A stretch of DNA of 64,000 nt from NCBI GenBank assembly GCA_002314875.1, contig DCHS01000002.1, positions 1-64,000 of the forward strand, given 5' to 3'. Of this stretch, positions 45,001 through 52,118 are shown in pieces. Source of the DNA: Prevotellaceae bacterium UBA1746 (GTDB taxonomy: Bacteria > Bacteroidota > Bacteroidia > Bacteroidales > Bacteroidaceae). Under the pieces are notes generated by a model. The model was not told where the DNA came from and ran no database searches. It worked only from the letters and a program-made list of their open reading frames with translations. The stretch's first letter is position 1; each line of letters starts with the position of its first letter. Both the position numbers and the translations under genes were made by a program.

Positions 45001-45780
45001 CGCCAGCATGTTGACCTCCTTTCAAACGGATACACCGTTCGTCCAAACACCTGGTACCACGCCTGCGTTGTGGTTTCTGGCAGAAACATTACGCTCTATC
45101 TTAACGGAAAAGCCATAGCAACAGCAACCAGTACGGGCGCCTCTCCCCACTACTGGAACGGTGCTCCATTCTACGTTGGTGGCTCCATGGAGGACCTTGC
45201 TTCCTTCACCGGTTGGATTGACGAAGTGCAGATTTGGAACAAAGCACTCAGCGCAAGCGAAGTGACCACCGCCATGAACGGATTCTCTACATCGAATATT
45301 CCGTCAGGACTTCAAGGCTATTTCACCTTTGAAGAACAGAAGACCGATGCAGACGGTTATATCTATTTCCCGAATTATGGAAATAAGAAGTCTGCCGTTG
45401 CAGGTGGTTACATGACAACGAAGGGTTCCAATGGTAACACCAGCATCGATGTCAAGCAGAACAATCTCACCACCGCCGTCGGTACTCCTGCTATTACAGG
45501 ATCTTTCCCCATCGTTTATGAAGGAACGGCCTGGGAAGGTGGCACGGTCAGCAGTTCTTCAGACACAAAAGCAACTATGGTCTTCACGCAGGAAGGTGAT
45601 AATCCCGTTACCGTCACTGCCACCAACAGTTGGGGTTCTGCCAAGAAAACGGGTACCGCCAGAATGTCTATCCACCACACCATTGCCCGCGTCGCTCAGA
45701 TTATCGCCAAAGCCCTCAAGGGTGAAGCCACTATCGAAGACGTCAAGGCAGAGGTCCAGCAGGTACTTAATCAGAAATAA
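42094..45780 (+). CDS. Secreted GH85 endo-beta-N-acetylglucosaminidase, copy 1
   Basis: This is a 1228-residue secreted glycosidase. The signal peptide (about 1-20) is followed by the GH85 catalytic domain (about 22-370). The family NxE motif appears as FNPEGSW with Asn217 and Glu219, then FHVDWYAYV and VFFLNYNW. GH85 enzymes cut the chitobiose core of N-glycans by substrate-assisted catalysis. Beta-sandwich and Ig-like modules occupy about 370-870, and a LamG-like domain about 890-1057. The C-terminus is not a type IX tail; it ends in a helical segment (HTIARVAQIIAKALKG and EDVKAEVQQVL). Copy 2 follows after 74 bp. Confidence 0.9.
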   Translation: MNTRSFLLALTMACSLQSMGQSVPKHEMYVDFGYVGLQKMMEVLPTWDSSKAASQASAQGSSYYDDNFFISRVPLKERFSRSVQQANTSLNADGDNRNAKNLCWWTPIGEMTKKWGPLPRWNFDGDNFNMWQYINVHGNWSNSWWRVPGSFNDVAHKNGVKTGCLLFIDWGSSITNTEGNIGKYLYQLSSMSNNKYTYAEKLVDYLRYYGIDGIGFNPEGSWQPNLAKIVKPFLAECHRIAEEKGWPFHVDWYAYVSNTGALNDNGCKLTDGGNDTWFQEKSTNTPVTDVFFLNYNWTEDGLSKSASAAKTLGRSPFDVYAGFDQQGRGYGKNGNAGWEALMKYPISVVVWGAHDRSQLYTDCTEGGTSDKAIQSEYQTKQEMLFSGGNRNVLKRPAINTGNTTTSYSSLQDWHGYASAVVEQSTLSEVPFVTRFNLGNGAFFNNEGVTTNAHKWYNIGMQDLLPTWRWWICSGNGSTNARKVPTEPIQMDFSFDDAWFGGSCLKAHGKSSRSDVRLFETKWTVSSPNDEFTITYKPTTTSGTMYLMVSKEGSEDTFTFVNTAPTFGQKVNQWITTKITASQLQLQAGDKVACLGLSFRNTPVAYSTLIGEISFIPAGYNNTPASPKITYTEVMKRYYNRADFKVAFDMPYNGQYGALKDGRPLYNEEVGTWYYEIWVRQKGKENLVATTTSWAHYVVEAPLDPETNNTDATFAIGVRAVGLDGKSKSAITWSSEIKKSMDVIDQITIDKEIIKPNENFTIGFEDPNHQSASFYIYNSAGTLVKSATNALTFTTSLPSIGSYDVKVVINGVEEMHRDMILVSKEETGRTPEVVSVTTDAAENFAGQPTNLTATINKGDTYNGKPCTVSRSLYMTDPYQFTVGADVLGSNEYTNVTYALWFKVKEFSHQSLGTLLMTKVNRNYGGTWTESIWGEMWTAIRPKHYSDYNNADDEISVNIHGPVAGTANYEHRQHVDLLSNGYTVRPNTWYHACVVVSGRNITLYLNGKAIATATSTGASPHYWNGAPFYVGGSMEDLASFTGWIDEVQIWNKALSASEVTTAMNGFSTSNIPSGLQGYFTFEEQKTDADGYIYFPNYGNKKSAVAGGYMTTKGSNGNTSIDVKQNNLTTAVGTPAITGSFPIVYEGTAWEGGTVSSSSDTKATMVFTQEGDNPVTVTATNSWGSAKKTGTARMSIHHTIARVAQIIAKALKGEATIEDVKAEVQQVLNQK

Positions 45781-45854
45781 GCCCGAACCGCTTCAATTTA
45801 TCGCTCGTCGCATTAACGTCGAGATGATTAGAAATATTCACTTACAATTATATT

Positions 45855-48800
45855 ATGAAACTACGACATTCCTTACTTGCACTCACAGCAAGCTGCGCAC
45901 TGCAGTCTTTCGCACAGAGTGTGCCGACACACGAGATGTATGTCGACTTCGGCTACAAAGGTTTGGAGAAAATGATGGAAGTCCTACCTACCTGGGAACC
46001 AGGAAAGGCTTCCGGACTGGCTTCCGACTCCAAAGATGCGTACACTGATGATAATTTCTTTATCTCTCGTGTACCCATGAAGGAACGCTTTGCCCGCCCC
46101 TCTCAGCAGGCAAATCCCGATCTCGTTGCCGGAGAAAATGCCAAGAATCTCTGCTGGTGGACTCCCATCGGTGAAATGACCAAGAAATGGGGTCCGCTTC
46201 CCCGTTGGAACTTTGACGGCGACAACTTCAACATGTGGCAGTACATCAATGTCCATGGTAACTGGTCCAACTCCTGGTGGCGTGTTCCCGGCTCTTTCAA
46301 CGATGTGGCTCATAAGAACGGTGTCAAGACAGGCTGTCTCCTCTTTATCGACTGGGGAGCATCCATCACCAACACCGAAGGTAACATTGGTAAGTATCTT
46401 TACCAACTTTCTTCAAAGAGTGGTGGCAAATACAAATATGCCGAGAAACTCGTCGATTATCTTCGCTACTATGGTATCGACGGCATCGGCTTCAATCCCG
46501 AAGGCTCCTGGCAGAGTTCTGTTGCCACCAATCTCAAAGGTTTCCTTGCTGAATGTCATCGTATCGCTGAATCAAAAGGTTGGCCTTTCCATGTAGATTG
46601 GTATGCTTTCGTCAGCAATACCGGTGCATTGAATGATAACGGCTGTAAACTCACCGTTGGCGGTAACGATACCTGGTTCCAGGAGAAGAGCAGCGGAACT
46701 CCCGTTACTGACGTTTTCTTCCTGAACTACAACTGGTCAGAAGATGGTTTGAGCAAATCCGTTGCTGCTGCCCAGGAACTCGGTCGTTCATCCTTCGATG
46801 TTTATGCTGGTTTCGATCAGCAGGGCCGTGGTTTCGGTAAGAACGGAAATGCAGGTTGGAAGGCTTTGATGAAATATCCCATCAGCGTTGTTGTCTGGGG
46901 TGCTCATGACCGTAGTCAGCTCTACACCGACTGTACAGAAGGAGGAACTTCTGACAAAGGTATCCAAAGCGAATACCAGACCAAGCAGGAAATGCTTTTC
47001 ACCGGTGGTACCCGTAATGTCCTGAATCGCCCCTCTATCACCGACGATGCTACCCGCACCAGTTACAGTTCTCTCAAGAACTGGCACGGCTATGCCTCTG
47101 CCGTCCTCGAACAGAGTACGCTCTCCGAACTTCCCTTCGTTACCCGCTTCAATCTTGGTAACGGTGCCATGTTCAACAACGAAGGTGTAACCACTAATCC
47201 CCATAAGTGGTACAACATCGGTATGCAGGATCTCCTTCCCACCTGGCGTTGGTGGATTGACAACGGTGATGGCAAAACCGCTGCTTCTGATGCTATCGAA
47301 ATGGACTTCACCTTCGACGATGCATGGTTCGGAGGTTCTTGTCTCAAAGCCCATGGTGCAACAAGCCGTTCCGATGTCCGTCTCTTTGAGACCAAGTGGA
47401 ATGTCACTTCTACGAATGACGTCTTCAGTATGACCTATAAGCCTGCCACCACTGAAGGTACTATGGAACTTATGGTCAGCAAAGCAGGCAGCGAAAACGA
47501 TTTCAAGCATGTCTTCGTTGAACCTGCCAAGGGGGAGAAGGCTGGCGAATGGAATACTGTAAACCTTTCTGCTGAAGATCTTGGTCTCGCTGTAGGTGAC
47601 GAAGTGGCTTGTATCGGTCTTTCTTTCCAGAATACTCCAGCAAACTACTCCACTCTCCTTGGTGAGATGAGCTATGTTCCTGCTGATTTCAACGAAACTC
47701 CCGTGGCTCCGGTGATTACCCATACCGAGGTCATGAAGCGCTACTACAACCGTACCGATTTCAAGGTAGTCTTCGATGTTCCCTTCTCTGGAACCCGGAA
47801 GGAGGAGTACACTGGCCTTCCTATATATAATGAGGAAGTAGGTGCTTGGTACTATGAAATCTGGCTTCGTCAAGGTGATAACGAAAGACTCGTTGCCACC
47901 ACTACTTCCTGGGCTCACTACGTTGTTGAGGCTCCCCTTGAAACCGGCTATGACACTTACGCCATCGGTGTTCGTACCGTTGGCCGTGACGGCAAGACCA
48001 AGAGCGAGATTACTTGGAGCAAGGAACTCGAAAGCCAGTTAAACGTTGTTGAGGACATTACCATTGACAAGGAAGTCATCAAGCCGAACGAAAACTTTAC
48101 CATCGGTTTCGACGACCCAAACCACACCGATGCAGACATCCGTATTCTCGAAACCAAGACGGGAACAGAAAAGGCCAGCGCAAAGGGCGTTCGTCAGTTA
48201 ACCACCTCTCTCCCCGCTATTGGTAGCTACGACGTTGAGATAACGACCAACGGTGTGAAGGAAATGCACCGCGATATGATTCTTGTTTCTAAGGAAGAAA
48301 CCGGTCGCACTCCCGAAATCGTCAGCGTAACGGCTCCTGAAGGTGCTGTCAGCGTGGGTGAACCTGCAGACTTCAAGGCAGAAATCTCCAAGGGCGATAC
48401 CTACAACGGTGAACCTTGTTCTGTCAGCCGTTCTCTCTACATGAGCGATCCCTACCAGTTTACCGTTGATGCTGCTGTTCTCGGTACCACGGAATACAAG
48501 AACGTTTCCTATGCACTCTGGTTCAAGGTGAAGGAATTCAGCCACCAGAGTCTCGGAACGCTCCTTATGACCAAGGTTAATCGTAACTACGGTGGAACTT
48601 GGACCGAAGATGTATGGGGTGAAATGTGGACCGCTATCCGTCCCAAGAACTACGCATCTTATAACAATGCTGACGATGAAATCTCCGTCAACATCCATGG
48701 TCCCGTTGCAGGTACTGCCAACTACGAACACCGTAAGCATGCCGACGTTCTTACCAACGGCTATACCATTCGTCCGAACACCTGGTATCATATCTGCGTA

Positions 48801-49517
48801 ACTTGCCAAAGCCGCACCATTACCGTTTATCTCAACGGTATTGCTATTGCCAAGGGTACCAGTACGGGTGCTGAACCTCACTATTGGAAGGGTGCTCCCT
48901 TCTATGTCGGTGGTTCTATGGAAGACCTTGCTTCTTTCACTGGTTGGATTGACGAAGTTCAAATTTGGAACAAGACACTCACTCCCGATCAGGTTGTAGA
49001 AGCAATGAACGGCTTCGATGCGAATAGTGTTCCCGACGGTCTCCGTGGCTACTTTACCTTTGAAGACCAGCAAACCGACAGCGACGGCTACATCTACTTC
49101 CCGAACCTTGGTAAGCAGAGTGCCTTCGTTCCCGGTGGCTATATGACGACAAAGGGCGAAAAGGGTGCTAATAATAAACAGAACAACCTTACCACTGCAC
49201 TTGGTACTCCAGCTCTTACCGGTAGCTTCCCCGTTGTTTACGAAGGAACAACCTGGAACGGCGGTATCGTTCAGAGCAGCACAGACACCTCTGCTTCTCT
49301 TATTTTCACGAAAGAACAGAATACTCTTGAGGTAACAGCCACCAATGGTTGGGGTTCTGTTAAAAAGACGCTTTCTGTCTCTGCTACCATCCCCGAAGGT
49401 ATCACAACCATCGCTACTCCTACTGTTCCCTCCACTACCTATGATCTCCAAGGCCGTCGTGTCAATAACGCTTCCCATGGCCTTTACATCATCAATGGCA
49501 AGAAGGTGATCAAGTAA
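45855..49517 (+). CDS. Secreted GH85 endo-beta-N-acetylglucosaminidase, copy 2
   Basis: This is a 1220-residue tandem paralogue of copy 1 with the same architecture: signal peptide (about 1-20), GH85 domain with FNPEGSW (Asn214, Glu216), beta modules, and LamG-like domain (about 880-1045). Long stretches of the catalytic domain are nearly identical to copy 1. It differs at the C-terminus, which carries a Por/type IX-like tail (YDLQGRRVNNASHGLYIING). The two probably release N-glycans from host or dietary glycoproteins. A strong terminator follows. Confidence 0.92.
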   Translation: MKLRHSLLALTASCALQSFAQSVPTHEMYVDFGYKGLEKMMEVLPTWEPGKASGLASDSKDAYTDDNFFISRVPMKERFARPSQQANPDLVAGENAKNLCWWTPIGEMTKKWGPLPRWNFDGDNFNMWQYINVHGNWSNSWWRVPGSFNDVAHKNGVKTGCLLFIDWGASITNTEGNIGKYLYQLSSKSGGKYKYAEKLVDYLRYYGIDGIGFNPEGSWQSSVATNLKGFLAECHRIAESKGWPFHVDWYAFVSNTGALNDNGCKLTVGGNDTWFQEKSSGTPVTDVFFLNYNWSEDGLSKSVAAAQELGRSSFDVYAGFDQQGRGFGKNGNAGWKALMKYPISVVVWGAHDRSQLYTDCTEGGTSDKGIQSEYQTKQEMLFTGGTRNVLNRPSITDDATRTSYSSLKNWHGYASAVLEQSTLSELPFVTRFNLGNGAMFNNEGVTTNPHKWYNIGMQDLLPTWRWWIDNGDGKTAASDAIEMDFTFDDAWFGGSCLKAHGATSRSDVRLFETKWNVTSTNDVFSMTYKPATTEGTMELMVSKAGSENDFKHVFVEPAKGEKAGEWNTVNLSAEDLGLAVGDEVACIGLSFQNTPANYSTLLGEMSYVPADFNETPVAPVITHTEVMKRYYNRTDFKVVFDVPFSGTRKEEYTGLPIYNEEVGAWYYEIWLRQGDNERLVATTTSWAHYVVEAPLETGYDTYAIGVRTVGRDGKTKSEITWSKELESQLNVVEDITIDKEVIKPNENFTIGFDDPNHTDADIRILETKTGTEKASAKGVRQLTTSLPAIGSYDVEITTNGVKEMHRDMILVSKEETGRTPEIVSVTAPEGAVSVGEPADFKAEISKGDTYNGEPCSVSRSLYMSDPYQFTVDAAVLGTTEYKNVSYALWFKVKEFSHQSLGTLLMTKVNRNYGGTWTEDVWGEMWTAIRPKNYASYNNADDEISVNIHGPVAGTANYEHRKHADVLTNGYTIRPNTWYHICVTCQSRTITVYLNGIAIAKGTSTGAEPHYWKGAPFYVGGSMEDLASFTGWIDEVQIWNKTLTPDQVVEAMNGFDANSVPDGLRGYFTFEDQQTDSDGYIYFPNLGKQSAFVPGGYMTTKGEKGANNKQNNLTTALGTPALTGSFPVVYEGTTWNGGIVQSSTDTSASLIFTKEQNTLEVTATNGWGSVKKTLSVSATIPEGITTIATPTVPSTTYDLQGRRVNNASHGLYIINGKKVIK

Positions 49518-49538
49518 ACTCATCTAATATATATAATT

Positions 49539-49580
49539 ACCTCCCGGCATTTGGAGTCATCCGATGTCGGGAGGTTTTTT
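49539..49580 (+). terminator. Terminator after the GH85 pair
   Basis: ACCTCCCG...CAT pairs with ATG...CGGGAGGT around a 13-nt loop, followed by six T residues. Confidence 0.9.
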
Positions 49581-49664
49581 ATTGTGAACTTGCGAAATTC
49601 GCAACTAAAATAGGAATAAATTTCTTAACAAAGCGAAAAATAGCAGAAATATTTTAGGAAACTC

Positions 49665-49695
49665 TTGCATTCGGTTAAGTTTCTTCTTACTTTTG
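49665..49695 (+). promoter_or_regulatory. Promoter of the Asn/Tyr/Gly-rich protein gene
   Basis: CTTG at 49664-49667 (one mismatch from TTTG), a 20-nt spacer and TACTTTTG at 49688-49695. Predicted leader of about 155 nt contains a mini-ORF. Confidence 0.7.
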
Positions 49696-49767
49696 CAACA
49701 TCAAACGAGAGGTACTACTTCTCAAAACAAACCAAAAAAACAAACACTTTAATCATTATCAGAAAAA

Positions 49768-49830
49768 ATGACAAAAGAAACAAACCAAATCACTGAACCA
49801 GCACGATGTCGCTGGATTCCCCCACCCTAA
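49768..49830 (+). CDS. Possible 20-codon upstream ORF (leader peptide)
   Basis: An ATG at 49768 opens 20 codons ending in Trp-Ile-Pro-Pro-Pro before TAA at 49828. It lies in the long 5' leader of the Asn/Tyr/Gly-rich protein gene, 28 nt before its start. A hairpin CCAGC/GCTGG (49798-49815) lies within it. A terminal proline run can stall ribosomes, so it could be regulatory. Translation is not shown; a chance ORF is quite possible. Confidence 0.35.
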   Translation: MTKETNQITEPARCRWIPPP

Positions 49831-49858
49831 CATTATTTACATTTAAAAAATTACAACT

Positions 49859-50320
49859 ATGAAGGCTTATTCTTTCAACACCCTTATGAAGGGCATGATG
49901 TTCATCAGCATGATGGCATTCTCTATCAACGGCTTCAGCGCCTCAGTTAATAAAAACAACAAGTACGGTAAAGGCAATAGCAACACCGTAGTAGTAGTAA
50001 ACAACAAATCCGACTACAACAAGGGCAAAGGCAACAATGCAGGCTATGGTTACGGCAATGACTACAATTACAACAATTATGGCAATGCAGGTAACATCGG
50101 CATGGCAGGCGGCAAGAAGGGCCACAACCACGGTGATCTGAAGTACGGCGACAAGGGCTTCAACGCTAAGTATTTCGAGAAGAACAGCGCTAAGTTCAAG
50201 AAGCACCACGACAAGCATGGCAACACCTACTATTACGACAAGCACAACAAGAAATACTACAATGCCTATGGAAAGGAAGTTATCATCAAGATCGGTGGCA
50301 TCACCATCATCCTTAACTAA
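49859..50320 (+). CDS. Secreted Asn/Tyr/Gly/Lys-rich low-complexity protein
   Basis: This is a 153-residue protein with signal peptide (about 1-28, ending FSA). The mature part is Asn/Gly/Tyr/Lys-rich (KYGKGNSN, GYGYGNDYNYNNYG), basic, then a His/Lys segment (KKHHDKHGNTYYYDKHNKKYYNAYG) in pieces around 115-140. The C-terminus is a hydrophobic beta strand (EVIIKIGGITIILN). I know no family for it. It may be a surface matrix or adhesive protein. It is a single gene with promoter, long leader and terminator. Confidence 0.75.
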   Translation: MKAYSFNTLMKGMMFISMMAFSINGFSASVNKNNKYGKGNSNTVVVVNNKSDYNKGKGNNAGYGYGNDYNYNNYGNAGNIGMAGGKKGHNHGDLKYGDKGFNAKYFEKNSAKFKKHHDKHGNTYYYDKHNKKYYNAYGKEVIIKIGGITIILN

Positions 50321-50432
50321 AGATGAGTGTTCGCATCGACATCAAACAAAATACAGTTCATCCATTCCCTCACACAGAAAAAACTATCGCCAATGTAAAA
50401 TAGAAAAACTATCAATACAGAACTGTCGACGA

Positions 50433-50467
50433 GACCTGTCAAACTGAAAAGTTTGGCGGGTCTTTTT
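50433..50467 (+). terminator. Terminator with GAAA tetraloop
   Basis: A 13-bp stem (GACCTGTCAAACT with AGTTTGGCGGGTC, including G-T wobbles) capped by GAAA and followed by five T residues, about 110 bp after the stop codon. Confidence 0.88.
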
Positions 50468-50535
50468 CGTTTATCTTCTACAAAAAGAAAATGCTCTTTT
50501 TGAGCCCTCATATAATCTATTCCAGTTTTTATTCT

Positions 50536-50543
50536 TACCTTTG
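50536..50543 (+). promoter_or_regulatory. Promoter very close to the start of the OM protein gene
   Basis: TACCTTTG matches the -7 consensus and ends four bases before the ATG at 50548. No -33 box at normal spacing. The mRNA would be leaderless. Confidence 0.5.
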
Positions 50544-50547
50544 CAGC

Positions 50548-51765
50548 ATGAAAAAAATGTGGCTCGCACTTTTATTAAGTTCCGGACTGTCTGCACAGGC
50601 CCAGATGGTGGATCTTGGTGACCGATTAGGCCGCCAGGATTACCATATCGACACCACAGATGTTAAGACGGTAGGACTGGATGTGGACGCTTTGGGATTC
50701 TTCAAAGATAACGAGTTCGACGGCAATGTCGTTAAGGGATATTCACTCCCGGGATTCCGCCTGCAACCCCGCGTGACCTATACGCCAATTGAGCAAATTC
50801 GCCTTGAAGCGGGTTTCCATGCACAGGTTTTCGATGGCACAAACAAATATCCTGCCTATGTCTTCCATGACATCGCAACCTGGAAGGGTAACAAATACCA
50901 ACGTGGAGCACATGCACTACCCTTCTTCCGTGCCACAGCAAGTCTTGGCCAGGAACGAAAGAGCCAGACGACGATCGTTCTCGGCGATATCTATGGCGGT
51001 ACAACGCACAAATTACTATTGCCTCTCTATAATCCCGAACTCGTTCTCACCGATGACCCGGAAATGGGAACGCAGATTATCGTTGACCGTAAGCATTGGC
51101 ATAGTGACCTTTGGCTCAACTGGCAAAGCTACATCTACGAAGAGGATACGCACCAGGAGGCTTTTACGTTAGGATGGAGCCAGCGCGTGAATGTTCGAGG
51201 TGCCTATTTCCCTGTGCAACTCCTTATCCAGCATCGTGGCGGCGAACAGGATGTCACCAACCTCGGGGTACAAACGATAGCTAATGGTGCAATCGGTGCA
51301 GGATATGAGTGGAAAACCCAATCTGCTATAACTGCTATCAATGTCGAGGCAGATGCACTCTTTGCCTACCAGCAGCATGGAAGTCTGTGGCCTTTTGATT
51401 TTGGTAGTGCAGCCTGGGCTTGTGCAGGAATTGAGGTTAAAAAGGATCTTCATTTCCGTCTCGGCTATTTCCTCACAAAAGATTTCTGCTCGCTCTACGG
51501 CAGTCCTTTCTTCGGCACGCTGAGTACGAAATATCCAGGAGCGCGTTTTGACCGCATGGGCGCCGGCTACTGGTCTGTAGAATATGGTAAGACCTTCGCC
51601 AATGCCTATACCATCGGAGCAAAGGCAAACGGTTATCTCAGCAGCTGTGGAGAACTTACCTATCCAGATGGTACCATAGATCCTGCCCGCTTCCGCCACA
51701 CCTTCTCTTTCGGTGTTTATCTGCGAGCTTGTCCATCATTTATCTTGAAGAGTTTCAAAAAATAA
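50548..51765 (+). CDS. Putative outer membrane beta-barrel protein
   Basis: This is a 405-residue exported protein; ATG 50548 gives the signal peptide MKKMWLALLLSSGLSAQAQ. The earlier in-frame start at 50491 lies before the promoter. Alternating aromatic/hydrophobic strands across the whole length suggest an outer membrane barrel. I do not recognise the family. It stands alone between strong terminators. Confidence 0.7.
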   Translation: MKKMWLALLLSSGLSAQAQMVDLGDRLGRQDYHIDTTDVKTVGLDVDALGFFKDNEFDGNVVKGYSLPGFRLQPRVTYTPIEQIRLEAGFHAQVFDGTNKYPAYVFHDIATWKGNKYQRGAHALPFFRATASLGQERKSQTTIVLGDIYGGTTHKLLLPLYNPELVLTDDPEMGTQIIVDRKHWHSDLWLNWQSYIYEEDTHQEAFTLGWSQRVNVRGAYFPVQLLIQHRGGEQDVTNLGVQTIANGAIGAGYEWKTQSAITAINVEADALFAYQQHGSLWPFDFGSAAWACAGIEVKKDLHFRLGYFLTKDFCSLYGSPFFGTLSTKYPGARFDRMGAGYWSVEYGKTFANAYTIGAKANGYLSSCGELTYPDGTIDPARFRHTFSFGVYLRACPSFILKSFKK

Positions 51766-51782
51766 AATAATCAGGCAGCCTT

Positions 51783-51872
51783 GTGAAGAAAAGTGAAGAT
51801 AAAGTGAAGTCAGCCTTCACTTTGCATCTATTTCGTAATCAAATAATTACAGGCAAAAGTGAAGAAGTGAAG
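51783..51872. repeat. GTGAAG motif cluster with 9-bp hairpin
   Basis: GTGAAG occurs at 51783, 51793, 51804, 51859 and 51867, and inverted (CTTCAC) at 51815. AAAGTGAAG (51801-51809) and CTTCACTTT (51815-51823) form a perfect stem that may be the transcript end of the upstream gene, but the tail is only weakly T-rich. Confidence 0.6.
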
Positions 51873-51979
51873 ACTGTTTTCGGATTTTCCTGAAAATTAA
51901 AATTTGTGACAAAAACAGACACAAACGACGGGGATTTTGCTTGTTCTGAGCCAAATTCAACTATACAGGCGATAGAAAA

Positions 51980-52042
51980 AACTAGGTCCGCGGTAGTTTC
52001 AACTAGGTCCGCGGTAGTTTCAACTAGGTCCGCGGTAGTTTT
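51980..52042. repeat. Three tandem 21-bp intergenic repeats with CCGCGG cores
   Basis: Three consecutive 21-bp units start at 51980, 52001 and 52022 and are identical except the last base of unit three. Each has AACTA and TAGTT arms around GGTCCGCGG. They lie between convergent genes. The CCGCGG core recalls the 22-bp array at 28771. Function unknown. Confidence 0.88.
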
Positions 52043-52062
52043 TCCTATACCGCAGTATAAAA

Positions 52063-52096
52063 AAATCCTCCTTGCAAAAAGTTGCGAGGAGGATTT
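52063..52096 (-). terminator. Terminator of the CotH-family gene
   Basis: A 15-bp stem (AAATCCTCCTTGCAA with TTGCGAGGAGGATTT, one wobble) and AAAG loop. On the minus strand a T-run follows, as expected for the CotH gene ending at 52119. Confidence 0.85.
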
Positions 52097-52118
52097 AAAT
52101 ATTAAGCCGAGGATTTGA

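Noticed and set aside
51906..52118. Small ORF across the 21-bp repeats
   Set aside because: The peptide (TRSAVVS repeated) simply reflects the DNA repeats; it has no start context or conserved features.
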